A stretch of DNA of 64,000 nt from Croceitalea sp947503285 (GTDB lineage: Bacteria; Bacteroidota; Bacteroidia; Flavobacteriales; Flavobacteriaceae). The notes under the pieces are model-generated. The model was not told the origin of the DNA. It saw only the letters and a program-made list of their open reading frames with translations, and did not search any database. This document shows positions 46,427-55,784 of this stretch, piece after piece. The translations under genes were made by a program, and so were the position numbers. The DNA lies in the NCBI RefSeq assembly GCF_036985505.1, contig NZ_BTGQ01000005.1:186001-250000 (forward strand), given 5' to 3'. How positions within the stretch are numbered: the first letter of the stretch is position 1; the number at the start of each line of letters is the position of its first letter.

Positions 46427-46799
46427 AGTGGCACGATATCGGCTATGACCAGTAGCGTATTTTAAACACTGATTTTTTTGGATTAAGCGTAAAACTTTTT
46501 GTCGGATATAGGCTTTGGTATTTCAAGATATTCTAAGATATCAGATGTTACCAATGCCTAAAAGGTCCATGCTTTCATTCCGCTTCTTTAAAGTACCAAA
46601 CCATAAAGATCAGGTTTTGATGGTAGCCGTTCGAATTTGGTTGCCTCAAGGTGCGTATTGCCCGAAAGCAACCCTGAAACCGATAAATCTAGTCCCCAAA
46701 CGAGCAACACTTTTAGAATTTGTAACAATTCTACCTCAAAAGCTACCTATCTATTACTGTCTTTCGTATTTTAAACACGTAAACTAAAAACACTATGCT
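46427..46799. other. Intergenic region between DUF2911 and SPFH genes
   Basis: 373 bases without a convincing gene. A 90-codon plus-strand frame (46515-46787) has no recognisable protein character. No consensus promoter for the SPFH gene was found by eye. Confidence 0.4.
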
Positions 46800-47729
46800 A
46801 TGGGTAATTTTATTCTAATCCCGATTATTTTTTTCGGACTCGTCGTTTTATTTTCTTCCTTCTTTATCGTTAAACAACAAACTGCGGTTGCCATTGAACG
46901 CTTCGGAAAGTTCAACAGCATCCGTCAATCAGGCCTTCAGATGAAAATTCCGTTGGTAGACCGTATTGCCGGCCGTTTGACCCTAAAGATCCAACAACTT
47001 GACGTGATGGTCGAAACCAAAACCTTGGATGATGTTTTCGTGAAAATAAAAGTATCAGTGCAATTTGTGGTGATTCGTGAAAAAGTATACGATGCATTTT
47101 ACAAATTGGAATATCCGCACGATCAAATTACCTCGTTTGTTTTTGACGTCGTACGCGCCGAAGTACCCAAAATGAAATTAGATGATGTCTTTGTTAAAAA
47201 AGATGATATCGCCATCGCCGTAAAACGTGAACTAAAAGAATATATGTCTGAATATGGATATGATATTATCAAGACCCTTGTTACCGATATTGATCCCGAT
47301 GCACAGGTGAAAGCGGCAATGAACCGTATCAATGCTTCTGAACGTGAAAAAATTGCAGCCCAGTTTGAGGGTGATGCGGCAAGGATCCTCATTGTAGAAA
47401 AGGCAAAGGCAGAAGCCGAAAGTAAACGTCTTCAGGGCCAGGGCATCGCAGACCAACGTCGAGAAATCGCTAGGGGGCTTGAAGAATCGGTAGAAGTCTT
47501 GAATAAAGTGGGTATTAACTCTCAAGAGGCATCTGCACTTATCGTGGTGACACAACATTATGACACTTTACAGTCTATTGGAGAGGAAACCAATACCAAT
47601 TTGATTTTATTGCCCAACTCACCGCAGGCTGGCAGTGATATGTTGAACAATATGGTGGCTTCATTTACGGCGAGTAATATGATAGGGGAGTCCATGAAAA
47701 AATCAAACCCCAAAAAAGATGATGCCTAA
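46800..47729 (+). CDS. SPFH/Band 7 domain protein (stomatin-like)
   Basis: This 309-residue protein has an N-terminal membrane helix (4-26), an SPFH/PHB domain (about 27-190, with VAIERFGKFN and VVIREKVYDAFYKL), and a helical flotillin-type tail (about 190-240: ASEREKIAAQFEGDAAR, EKAKAEAESKRLQG). Prokaryotic stomatins form oligomeric membrane scaffolds and often pair with NfeD proteases; no NfeD is beside it. The last 11 bases overlap the VCBS gene. Confidence 0.88.
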   Translation: MGNFILIPIIFFGLVVLFSSFFIVKQQTAVAIERFGKFNSIRQSGLQMKIPLVDRIAGRLTLKIQQLDVMVETKTLDDVFVKIKVSVQFVVIREKVYDAFYKLEYPHDQITSFVFDVVRAEVPKMKLDDVFVKKDDIAIAVKRELKEYMSEYGYDIIKTLVTDIDPDAQVKAAMNRINASEREKIAAQFEGDAARILIVEKAKAEAESKRLQGQGIADQRREIARGLEESVEVLNKVGINSQEASALIVVTQHYDTLQSIGEETNTNLILLPNSPQAGSDMLNNMVASFTASNMIGESMKKSNPKKDDA

Positions 47730-48855
47730 GTTAAGTATCTTCCTCATTGCTTTTTTGTCAAGTGTTATCGTTGGTGCTCAAGAAAGTCCATTCTTTAATC
47801 CTGGTGGTGCGTTTTTAAGTCTGGGTGCCCAAGAAAACCGCACAGCCTCAATCGCAACTGGTGATGTTGATGGAGATGGGGATATCGATGTTGTTACTGC
47901 CGAGGGGCGCCATTGGCCAACGCCCAACTTTATATTTTACAATGTGGGCAATGGGGTATTCAGAACCTCTAGGGTTTTAGACGGGGAATGGTCTTCATGC
48001 TATGCTGCCGAATTGGGCGATTTTGATGGTGATGGTCACCTCGACATCGTTACCGGAAACGATAGGCATCCGAATATTTGGTATCGAAACGATGGCAAAG
48101 GTATTTTTGAACGCATAGGTGCCCTTGGTGGCGATAAGACCCCAACAAGAAATGTGGCGCTCAGCGATCTCGATGGTGATGGTGATTTAGATGTGCTTTT
48201 TACCAATCGTGGAAGCACCAATGAAATTGTCATCAATGATGGAAAAGGTGGGGTTGAAAAGACCCTCCCTTTCGGCGGCATAGAAGATGCCACGATTGAT
48301 ATCGAAGTAGCGGATATGAATAAAGATGGAAAATTGGATTTGGTGCTTGCCAATCGCGATCAGCAACAAAACTACGTCTATCTGCAGACCGAAAAATTAG
48401 TGTTCAATAAAAAAATTCCGTTCGGTACAGGAAAAGATGAGACCCGTTCGGTTGCCATTGCCGATTTCAACACAGATGGCCATATGGATATTGCCGTTGG
48501 AAATCTTAGTGGCGCCAATTATATCTATTTGGGTAATGGAACGGATTTTCAAGAAAGCATTCTTTATGAACCTTACGATTATCACACGGCAAGTATTACA
48601 GTAGGCGATTTAAACAATGACGGAAAAATTGATATTTTAAATGCAAATAGCGATGAGGTGAATTATGCCTACATCAATTTTGGTAAGAATTCCTTCGAAA
48701 AAGTTGCTTTGGCGAAAGATCGTAAATTGGATACCTACGATATTCATCTTTCAGATATCAATGGTGACGGTTTTCTGGATATTTTGGAGGCAAATTCAGA
48801 GGATTTGAATTTATACTATTTAAATCGTTATGGTAAGATGAAAAAAGACCAATAA
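47719..48855 (+). CDS. Secreted FG-GAP/VCBS-repeat protein (seven calcium-loop repeats)
   Basis: This 378-residue protein has a signal peptide (MMPKLSIFLIAFLSSVIVGAQ) and seven Ca-binding loops in series: DVDGDGDIDVV, DFDGDGHLDIV, DLDGDGDLDVL, DMNKDGKLDLV, DFNTDGHMDIA, DLNNDGKIDIL and DINGDGFLDIL, at about 45-50 residue spacing. Seven blades match a complete FG-GAP beta-propeller. It is exported and probably extracellular or on the outer membrane. The start overlaps the SPFH stop by 11 bases, so translation is coupled. Confidence 0.88.
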   Translation: MMPKLSIFLIAFLSSVIVGAQESPFFNPGGAFLSLGAQENRTASIATGDVDGDGDIDVVTAEGRHWPTPNFIFYNVGNGVFRTSRVLDGEWSSCYAAELGDFDGDGHLDIVTGNDRHPNIWYRNDGKGIFERIGALGGDKTPTRNVALSDLDGDGDLDVLFTNRGSTNEIVINDGKGGVEKTLPFGGIEDATIDIEVADMNKDGKLDLVLANRDQQQNYVYLQTEKLVFNKKIPFGTGKDETRSVAIADFNTDGHMDIAVGNLSGANYIYLGNGTDFQESILYEPYDYHTASITVGDLNNDGKIDILNANSDEVNYAYINFGKNSFEKVALAKDRKLDTYDIHLSDINGDGFLDILEANSEDLNLYYLNRYGKMKKDQ

Positions 48856-49021
48856 GGCCCTCTGCTTTATTGATTTTAGTCTAGCACAATGTTTACTGGG
48901 CACTTCTCGAACAGTTGGTTACGGCCCTTAAAACAAGGTCTTTTTCAATAGAAAATACCGATTGACATATTTTTAGGGATAAGTAATTTCAATAGCGCTA
49001 TTTTTCCCACAAATCCGTTTC

Positions 49022-50707
49022 CTAATTCTTTTGTTGGATTTTTGCCCAAGTATCGCGAAGTGTTACCGTTCTATTAAAAACCAGAATTTCTGGAGTTGAA
49101 TCCAAATCGACATTAAAATATCCTAAACGTTGAAATTGAAATCGCTCCCCGACTTTTGCATCCTTCAGACTTGGTTCTAAATATCCCGTTATGGTGTTTA
49201 AAGAGTTCGGATTTATAAATTCCATAAAATCACGGTCTTTATGGCCATCAGGGTTTTCATCGGTGAACAAGCGGTCGTATACTCGAACCTCAGCTTTTAT
49301 CGCATGCGCTACCGATACCCAGTGCAGGGTTCCCTTAACTTTTCTCAAGCTTTCCTCCGTACCGCTGCCGCTCTTGCTTTTTGGGTCATACGTACATTGT
49401 ACCTCAATAATATTCCCTTCGGTATCTTTTGTACAGCTTTCGGCCTTGATGATATAACCATTTTTTAGACGAACCTCACCGCCCAGTTTAAGGCGAAAGA
49501 ACTTTCTATTCGCCTCTTCCCTGAAGTCTTCCTTTTCGATATAGATTTCCCTAGAGAAAGGAACTTCCCTTGAACCAAGTGATTCGTCTTCTGGACTATT
49601 CTCTGCAACGAGCCATTCCATTTCATCCTTAGGGTAATTGCTAATCACTACTTTTAAAGGATTCAATACTGCCATGACCCTTGGTGTGATTTTATTCAAA
49701 TGCTCGCGAACATGAAACTCCAATAAAGAGACATCCACTAGATTTTCCCGCTTCGCAATGCCCACGGTATCGGCAAAGTTGCGAATTGCCTCAGGCGTGT
49801 AACCTCGCCTTCTAAGTCCGGATATCGTTGGCATTCTGGGGTCATCCCACCCAAAAACATGGCCTTCCTCCACCAATTTCAATAATTTTCTTTTACTTAC
49901 AACCGTATGACTGAGGTTTCTACGGGCGAACTCGCGCTGTTTCGGTCTAAGCTTGGTTTTTGATACCAATTGGTCTAAGCACCAATCGTACAGTTCTCGA
50001 TGAGGTAGAAATTCCAAGGTACAAAGCGAGTGTGACACTTGTTCCAAATAATCACTCTGACCATGTGTCCAATCATACATGGGATAAATACACCAATCGG
50101 TATTTGTTCTATGGTGCGCTTTTTTGAGCACACGGTACAAGATAGGGTCCCGCATCAACATATTCGGTGATGCCATATCGATTTTTGCCCTCAGCACATG
50201 CATTCCTTCTTCAAACTCACCGTTTTTCATTCGTTCGAACAAATCTAAATTCTCCTCTACGGACCTATCGCGATAAGGCCCAGCAACACCAGGTTCTGTA
50301 GGGGTTCCCTTTTGTTCGGCCATAGCCTCTGAAGATTGGCTGTCCACATAGGCTTTTCCCTCTTTTATCAATTGCACCGCCCAATCGTACAACTCTTGAA
50401 AATAATCGGAGGCATAACACTCTTTTTCCCATGTAAACCCCATCCATTCCACATCGCGTTTTATGGCATCTACATAGGCTTTCTCCTCTTTAGCGGGATT
50501 GGTGTCGTCAAACCTCAAATTCACGGGGGCATCATAACGTTCACCCAGGCCAAAATTCAAACAAATGGAACTCGCATGGCCCAAATGTAGATACCCATTT
50601 GGTTCTGGGGGGAAACGGAATCTCAAATCATCGTTTGAATACCCTTTTTCAAGATCTTCCTCAATGATGTGCTCAATAAAATTCAATGCTTTTTTAGTCT
50701 CTGACAT
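49022..50707 (-). CDS. glnS: Glutamine--tRNA ligase
   Basis: The 561-residue product starts at ATG 50707 (MSETKKALNFIEHII); a longer frame to 50728 would begin inside the -7 box. It is the usual GlnRS length, with the HIGH motif PEPNGYLHLGHA near 36 and the KMSKS-equivalent VVSKRKLLKLV near 270. It charges tRNA-Gln directly, so this organism may not need the transamidation route for Gln. Confidence 0.97.
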   Translation of the reverse strand: MSETKKALNFIEHIIEEDLEKGYSNDDLRFRFPPEPNGYLHLGHASSICLNFGLGERYDAPVNLRFDDTNPAKEEKAYVDAIKRDVEWMGFTWEKECYASDYFQELYDWAVQLIKEGKAYVDSQSSEAMAEQKGTPTEPGVAGPYRDRSVEENLDLFERMKNGEFEEGMHVLRAKIDMASPNMLMRDPILYRVLKKAHHRTNTDWCIYPMYDWTHGQSDYLEQVSHSLCTLEFLPHRELYDWCLDQLVSKTKLRPKQREFARRNLSHTVVSKRKLLKLVEEGHVFGWDDPRMPTISGLRRRGYTPEAIRNFADTVGIAKRENLVDVSLLEFHVREHLNKITPRVMAVLNPLKVVISNYPKDEMEWLVAENSPEDESLGSREVPFSREIYIEKEDFREEANRKFFRLKLGGEVRLKNGYIIKAESCTKDTEGNIIEVQCTYDPKSKSGSGTEESLRKVKGTLHWVSVAHAIKAEVRVYDRLFTDENPDGHKDRDFMEFINPNSLNTITGYLEPSLKDAKVGERFQFQRLGYFNVDLDSTPEILVFNRTVTLRDTWAKIQQKN

Positions 50708-50725
50708 AGCGTTTTCAATATCGGG

Positions 50726-50733
50726 CAAAAGTA
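50726..50733 (-). promoter_or_regulatory. Putative -7 box of glnS
   Basis: The minus strand reads TACTTTTG, an exact match, 19 bases upstream of ATG 50707. It overlaps the more distal start codon at 50728, which supports ATG 50707 as the true start. Confidence 0.45.
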
Positions 50734-50961
50734 GGAAAAATGCGTTGTTTTACACGTAATCCACTCAATACTCCATACAAATAAAGTTATTTCACAACAG
50801 TTTTTGTTCGCCCTACAACAATAAATTTTGCGGCCTAGGCATAATCGTAATATTTGTTATTAGATAAAACTTAGTGAAAACCAGGTTTTAAACAAACTCA
50901 AAAACCTCAAGCCGAAAGACCTACAACAAAACAACCTTTTTGCTTGACCCCAAAGCTTACA

Positions 50962-53220
50962 ATGCCTATGAAAACAATTTCATCTTATGGCGTGATTTTA
51001 ACACTAGCGGTTTGTGCCTTTTTGGCACCCACCGCGACAGCTCAAGTGTTGAACAAACCTACCCCTGCCGACAATCCTAACTTGGCAGGAAATTCTGCAT
51101 GGACTGCAGCATGCGCCTCAGCGAGTTTTAACGAGTACTATGTGAACTTCACTTGGAACCCACCCTTGGTGGACGGTGACAACGAATTTATCTTGGAACT
51201 TTCGAATGCCGATGGCGACTTTAGTTCCGCTAGGGAACTAGACCGTGTATCGGACAAAAACACGGAATTCGACTTTGATTTCAGTTTTGCGCTTCCTTCA
51301 GACGTTCAAGGCGATAACTATCGTTTTCGGGTAAGAAGCACTAGCCCGGCAGAAACAAGTCCGGAATCAGATGCTTTTTCGATGTACTTTATTGGTTACA
51401 ACAATCCGATTCTTATTAGTCAAGATGGAAATGGTAACATTCCGCCTGGTGGTATTCTAGAAGTATGCGATGGCAGTGGCCTCACGCTTGCTACACACAA
51501 CGTGCCAGATGTCGACACCTATCGCTTTAGCTGGTATCGTAGTGGTACGCCCCTTTCTGAAACATCAAATGTGTTGAATGTAACGGAATCTGGCATGTAT
51601 TATGTAGAAATTGACTATGGTATTAACTGCTCAGGTTCAGCAAATACCTTGTCAAATACCATAGAGATTCAAATCACCACGCCTCAAGGTATTGCCATAA
51701 ACCCCCCTGCCAATACCACATTATGTTCTGGTGAAAGCACTATTTTAGAAGCCAACATTTCGGGGATGGGTTATCTCTATACCTGGTTTAGGGATGGTAC
51801 GGCCATAACCTCACCAACAGTGGATAACAGTAACTATACCGTTGATGGCAGTGCTACTGATTTTGAGGGTGCCTATTCCGTAAGGATCGAGGGTGCGGGC
51901 ATTTGTGCAGAAGAATCCAGTTCCGTAAATATTACCAGCGCAGGCAGCTATATGGTCAATAGGGCAAATGATGCCAACTTAGTGCTGTTGCCAGGTAGTT
52001 CACAGACCTTAAGCGTAACCACCGATGCTTTGGCCCCTACCTATCAATGGTACCGCAATGCCACTGAAATAGCAGGGGCAACTTCGGCCACTTATAATGC
52101 AACCCAAGAAGGAACCTATTATGTGGCCGTCACCCAAACCGGGGGAGCCTGTACATTACCAGCAAAAAATTCTGAAGAAACCGTTGTTGTACTTCCATCC
52201 AGTTTTGAGGTGCTCATAGACTATACCGAACAGTATAGTGATTGTTCGAACACTTCGGTCACCTTGGGCGTCTCGCAGATCAATGCTTTAGATGACCAAG
52301 GCATACGCTCTGATGTTACCGCATCATTACGAAATGAACTTACGTACCAATGGTATAAAGACGATGTCGAATTGCCCGGTTTGACCTCAAGTGAACTTGC
52401 ACTCAACAATGCCTCTGACAATGGATTTTATACCATAACAGGCAATATCACGACTTTTGATGCTACATCAAACCCACTGAGCGTTAGATTGGCACCTGAA
52501 GGATCCTTATCCATATCAAGTACGGGTACCCAACTGTGTGAGGGGGTTACCTTGGTAATTACCCCTTCCATCGATTTAACTGGACAAGACTTTACTTGGA
52601 CCCGCGATGGAGAGACCATATCCACTAATGAAACCGAAGTTATTGCCAATAGTGTCGGTATCTATAGGCTTTCCCTATCGACTGATGGTTGCCCTATCAT
52701 TTCAAACGAGATAACGGTCTCGAATTTTGATGAGTCCATAGTACAGATAGATGCTGGTAATGAGTTGCTTTTTCCACAAGGCGAATCGCAAACGATTACC
52801 GCTAGTGGCGCTGCTAATTATGAATGGTATGACCAAGGCAATAATTTAATCTCAAGTACTGACAACGTAACCCTTTCCGAAGAAGGCGACTACTTATTGC
52901 TAGCAAGTGTTGGGGAATGTCAAATCAGTCAGGTGGTCAATGTAACCTATCGAGACAATTTTGAAATACCGAACGTTATTACTGCCAATGGGGATGGTAT
53001 CAATGACCTCTGGATCATCCCTAATACCTATTCTAGAAATAACGACATTTCCGTCATCATATTCAATGAACAAGGTGAAGAGGTGGTCAACGAAACCGGT
53101 TATCAGAACAACTGGCCACAATCAAGCGTCGGCTTCGCCAAAAAGAACCAAATATTCTATTATAAAATCAAGAACGTTAGAGAAACCCTAAGACAGGGTA
53201 CCATAACCGTGATTCGCTAA
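50962..53220 (+). CDS. Secreted Ig-like-repeat protein with gliding-motility C-terminal (T9SS type B) domain
   Basis: The ATG at 50962 is chosen over a TTG six codons earlier. The 752-residue product opens with a signal peptide (VILTLAVCAFLAPTATAQ) and carries about six Ig/PKD-like repeats with the YTWFRDG / YQWYRNA / YQWYKDD pattern. The last ~90 residues form the CHU_C/type B sorting domain: FEIPNVITANGDGINDLW and GYQNNWPQSSVG. Such domains direct proteins through the T9SS to the cell surface. It lies 4 bases before the PorP/SprF gene, its expected partner. Confidence 0.92.
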   Translation: MPMKTISSYGVILTLAVCAFLAPTATAQVLNKPTPADNPNLAGNSAWTAACASASFNEYYVNFTWNPPLVDGDNEFILELSNADGDFSSARELDRVSDKNTEFDFDFSFALPSDVQGDNYRFRVRSTSPAETSPESDAFSMYFIGYNNPILISQDGNGNIPPGGILEVCDGSGLTLATHNVPDVDTYRFSWYRSGTPLSETSNVLNVTESGMYYVEIDYGINCSGSANTLSNTIEIQITTPQGIAINPPANTTLCSGESTILEANISGMGYLYTWFRDGTAITSPTVDNSNYTVDGSATDFEGAYSVRIEGAGICAEESSSVNITSAGSYMVNRANDANLVLLPGSSQTLSVTTDALAPTYQWYRNATEIAGATSATYNATQEGTYYVAVTQTGGACTLPAKNSEETVVVLPSSFEVLIDYTEQYSDCSNTSVTLGVSQINALDDQGIRSDVTASLRNELTYQWYKDDVELPGLTSSELALNNASDNGFYTITGNITTFDATSNPLSVRLAPEGSLSISSTGTQLCEGVTLVITPSIDLTGQDFTWTRDGETISTNETEVIANSVGIYRLSLSTDGCPIISNEITVSNFDESIVQIDAGNELLFPQGESQTITASGAANYEWYDQGNNLISSTDNVTLSEEGDYLLLASVGECQISQVVNVTYRDNFEIPNVITANGDGINDLWIIPNTYSRNNDISVIIFNEQGEEVVNETGYQNNWPQSSVGFAKKNQIFYYKIKNVRETLRQGTITVIR

Positions 53221-53224
53221 AACC

Positions 53225-55399
53225 ATGCAAAAGTACACCTACCTACTACTAACCGTCTTGTTGGCACTTGTCAATCGACCACAATTGATTGCACAAGAAG
53301 AGACGCCTTTTATAGCTTATGATGTTCCTACCCAGAACCTCGTCAAGTTCAATAGGTTCTTATTAAACCCCACGTTTTCGACCGTGAGGGAAGACAAGTC
53401 GTACATCAATTTATTTCACAGAAACCAATCGGTCTCTTTTAACGACAACAATCAGACCTATTTTTTAAGTTATAGTGGTAGGATCGGTGATCGTAGTGGT
53501 GTCGGTTTAAGTCTTTATACCCAGCGCGAGGGGTTGATCGACAACTTCGGTCTACTGGCCAACTATGCTTATGGTATAAAGTTAAGCGATAAAAGCAATT
53601 TCACTTTCGGTGGAAATTTCTCGTATTACAATAGTGGTTTCAACCAAGGTAGGGCCAACCCGATTGATGATGACCCAACCTTGAACGGTTTAGACAATAG
53701 TGCCCTTATTACCTTTCAACCTGGGTTTAATATTTCGTATGGCGCTTTTGACTTTGGTGTACTGGCCGATAACCTATTTGATTACAATCTTAAGACCAGT
53801 GAGTCTTTAACCGATTTCAATGAAAAGACCTTTACCGGTCATTTACAATATACCCATCAGTTTAAAAACTCTTCAGGTCTTCTAGAAAGTGCTCGACTGA
53901 TGCCCTTGGCCAGGGTCAGGTCAGAACCTGAAAACAATTTTTCCCTTGGTGGAAGTTTGATTCTTGACGTTCCAAAATTGGGGTGGTTGCAAGCCGGGTA
54001 TGATGACTTTTATGGCGCTGCTGCCGGTATCGGTTTTAACTTGAATAAACGTATCTCTCTGGGTTATACGGTAGAAAAGGGACTTTCCAACAATTTTGAG
54101 AATTTCGGTGTTAACCATGAAATCTCATTGGCCTATTCCTTTACACCAAACTTGACCGAAGATCGTGTCACCCTTGAAGACGATACTGATTTGGTCAGTA
54201 ACGAAGAAAAGGATATTCCAATCGAAGAGCTTTCGCTGACTGAAAAAGACCTTAAAATCGCCGAACTCGAAGAGAAACTTGCTGAAAACAATAGCATTCT
54301 TGATGAGTTACTTTTTCGTCAAGATTCTATCGAAAAATCTAGGAAAGGTGATTTAGAGAGACGCTTTGCCACTGTCATGCGAATGGTCCGTAGGGAGACT
54401 AACGGCCAAAACCCTGAACTTGAACAACGTGCCAAGCAAATGTATTTTGCCAACCTCGATAGTATGGACATTATCAACAATCCGAAACAGGCACCATTGG
54501 CCAATACGGGTTTAACGAATACCACTGCATCCAAAAAGATTATCAAACTTAAAGATCAAGACCTTCTACCGACCCGCACCGCAAAAGAGGAAACCTTGGC
54601 GAACACCATTTCAACCAGTACAAGGGCATCTAAAAAAATCAACACTTTGAAAGATATGGACACCCCTGTGCAAGCTTCTTCCAAAGTAGTACAAACGGAA
54701 CATGCCAAGAAAGATAAAATAACGAATGGTACAAAAAAGGTTTCGCGCTTTAAGTCTTTTAGTATACCCAACATCGACAGTGGGCATTACTTAATAGCCA
54801 ATGTCTATAAGGGTAAAAAATACATGCAAAAATTCATCGATAAGCTGCAAGCCCAAGGTATTGAAGCTGATTATTTTACCAATCCAAAGAATGGTATGAA
54901 TTACGTATACCTGAAAGATTTCCAAAACAAAAAAGACGCCATAAATGCCTACAAAACCGGACTCGACGGAACCTACAACGGAGACACTTGGGTAATGAAG
55001 GTGCAAGGCTCTTATGACCAAGATGCCTATGCATCGAACACCAATACCGATTCTCAGTATGGTGATGATACCTTACAGAAAAACGTTCAAGATACCACCA
55101 CAAAGAACAATCGGGCATTGACCTATAAAACATATGATATCGACGGGTTGGGCTCTGGCTTTTACATTATCGCCAATGTGTTTGCAAAACCAGAAAACGC
55201 CAATCGCTTTGTAAAGCAACTAAATGCCAAGGGCCTTAATGCCAGTTATTTTATCAATCCAGAAAATAACTATCGGTATGTTTATTTGAAAAGGCACCAA
55301 GAATGGACCAACGCCTTGGTATCATATTACTCCAAACTAAATGACGCCTACAACGACCAGATTTGGATCATGCGCGTAAAGCCCCATCATATGGCATAG
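53225..55399 (+). CDS. PorP/SprF-family outer-membrane protein with two C-terminal SPOR-like repeats
   Basis: This 724-residue protein has a signal peptide, then the PorP/SprF region (about 30-305), read from its N-terminal FNRFLLNPTFSTV and many Gly/Phe strands of a beta-barrel. A coiled-coil segment follows (about 320-420). Two SPOR-like repeats of about 85 residues lie at roughly 510-598 and 634-722, each with a Y-I-ANV start, an L-x-A-x-G helix, a YF-x-NP turn and a YVYLK strand. PorP/SprF proteins work with type B T9SS substrates. Family members known to me are near 300-350 residues, so the ~400-residue extension is unusual. Confidence 0.9.
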   Translation: MQKYTYLLLTVLLALVNRPQLIAQEETPFIAYDVPTQNLVKFNRFLLNPTFSTVREDKSYINLFHRNQSVSFNDNNQTYFLSYSGRIGDRSGVGLSLYTQREGLIDNFGLLANYAYGIKLSDKSNFTFGGNFSYYNSGFNQGRANPIDDDPTLNGLDNSALITFQPGFNISYGAFDFGVLADNLFDYNLKTSESLTDFNEKTFTGHLQYTHQFKNSSGLLESARLMPLARVRSEPENNFSLGGSLILDVPKLGWLQAGYDDFYGAAAGIGFNLNKRISLGYTVEKGLSNNFENFGVNHEISLAYSFTPNLTEDRVTLEDDTDLVSNEEKDIPIEELSLTEKDLKIAELEEKLAENNSILDELLFRQDSIEKSRKGDLERRFATVMRMVRRETNGQNPELEQRAKQMYFANLDSMDIINNPKQAPLANTGLTNTTASKKIIKLKDQDLLPTRTAKEETLANTISTSTRASKKINTLKDMDTPVQASSKVVQTEHAKKDKITNGTKKVSRFKSFSIPNIDSGHYLIANVYKGKKYMQKFIDKLQAQGIEADYFTNPKNGMNYVYLKDFQNKKDAINAYKTGLDGTYNGDTWVMKVQGSYDQDAYASNTNTDSQYGDDTLQKNVQDTTTKNNRALTYKTYDIDGLGSGFYIIANVFAKPENANRFVKQLNAKGLNASYFINPENNYRYVYLKRHQEWTNALVSYYSKLNDAYNDQIWIMRVKPHHMA

Positions 55400-55784
55400 G
55401 TACTTTTCAAAGTGGCTAGGTCATTGCAGTTAAAACGGTTTGAAGGCCTTCTTCTTAAAGACCTTTGGCAACATCCTATAATTCAAATAGGTATTCGTTT
55501 TGAACGCTTAGAATTTAATGTTGCACTTTGTGCTATGGTTTACATTTCACCACGAGCACCTATTATGCCACTGCTCTTATAACCAGGTATTTGGCACAAT
55601 CAAACTCCATCTAACCATTGTTTCACAACATAAACGGTACACACCACAACATTAAATTCTACACCTCCACAACTTGGGGCATCTTTGTTATTGCCTCGAT
55701 GTATCAAAGGTTGAACCCCCTATGTGACCATTGATTTTGAGATGTAAGCCAAACTATACTGTGTTGTTCAAACCTACTGACCAA
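55400..55784. other. Intergenic region before the giant adhesin gene
   Basis: 385 bases with no gene and no exact TAnnTTTG box. A short perfect palindrome (GAAGGCCTTC near 55443) has no loop and is probably fortuitous. It may hold the leader and promoter of the adhesin gene. Confidence 0.4.

Noticed and set aside
46515..46787. 90-codon plus-strand frame upstream of the SPFH gene
   Set aside because: No known motif, no signal or membrane pattern and no promoter; probably chance.
55443..55452. Perfect 10-base palindrome GAAGGCCTTC
   Set aside because: No loop and no T run, so not a terminator; too short to call as an operator.
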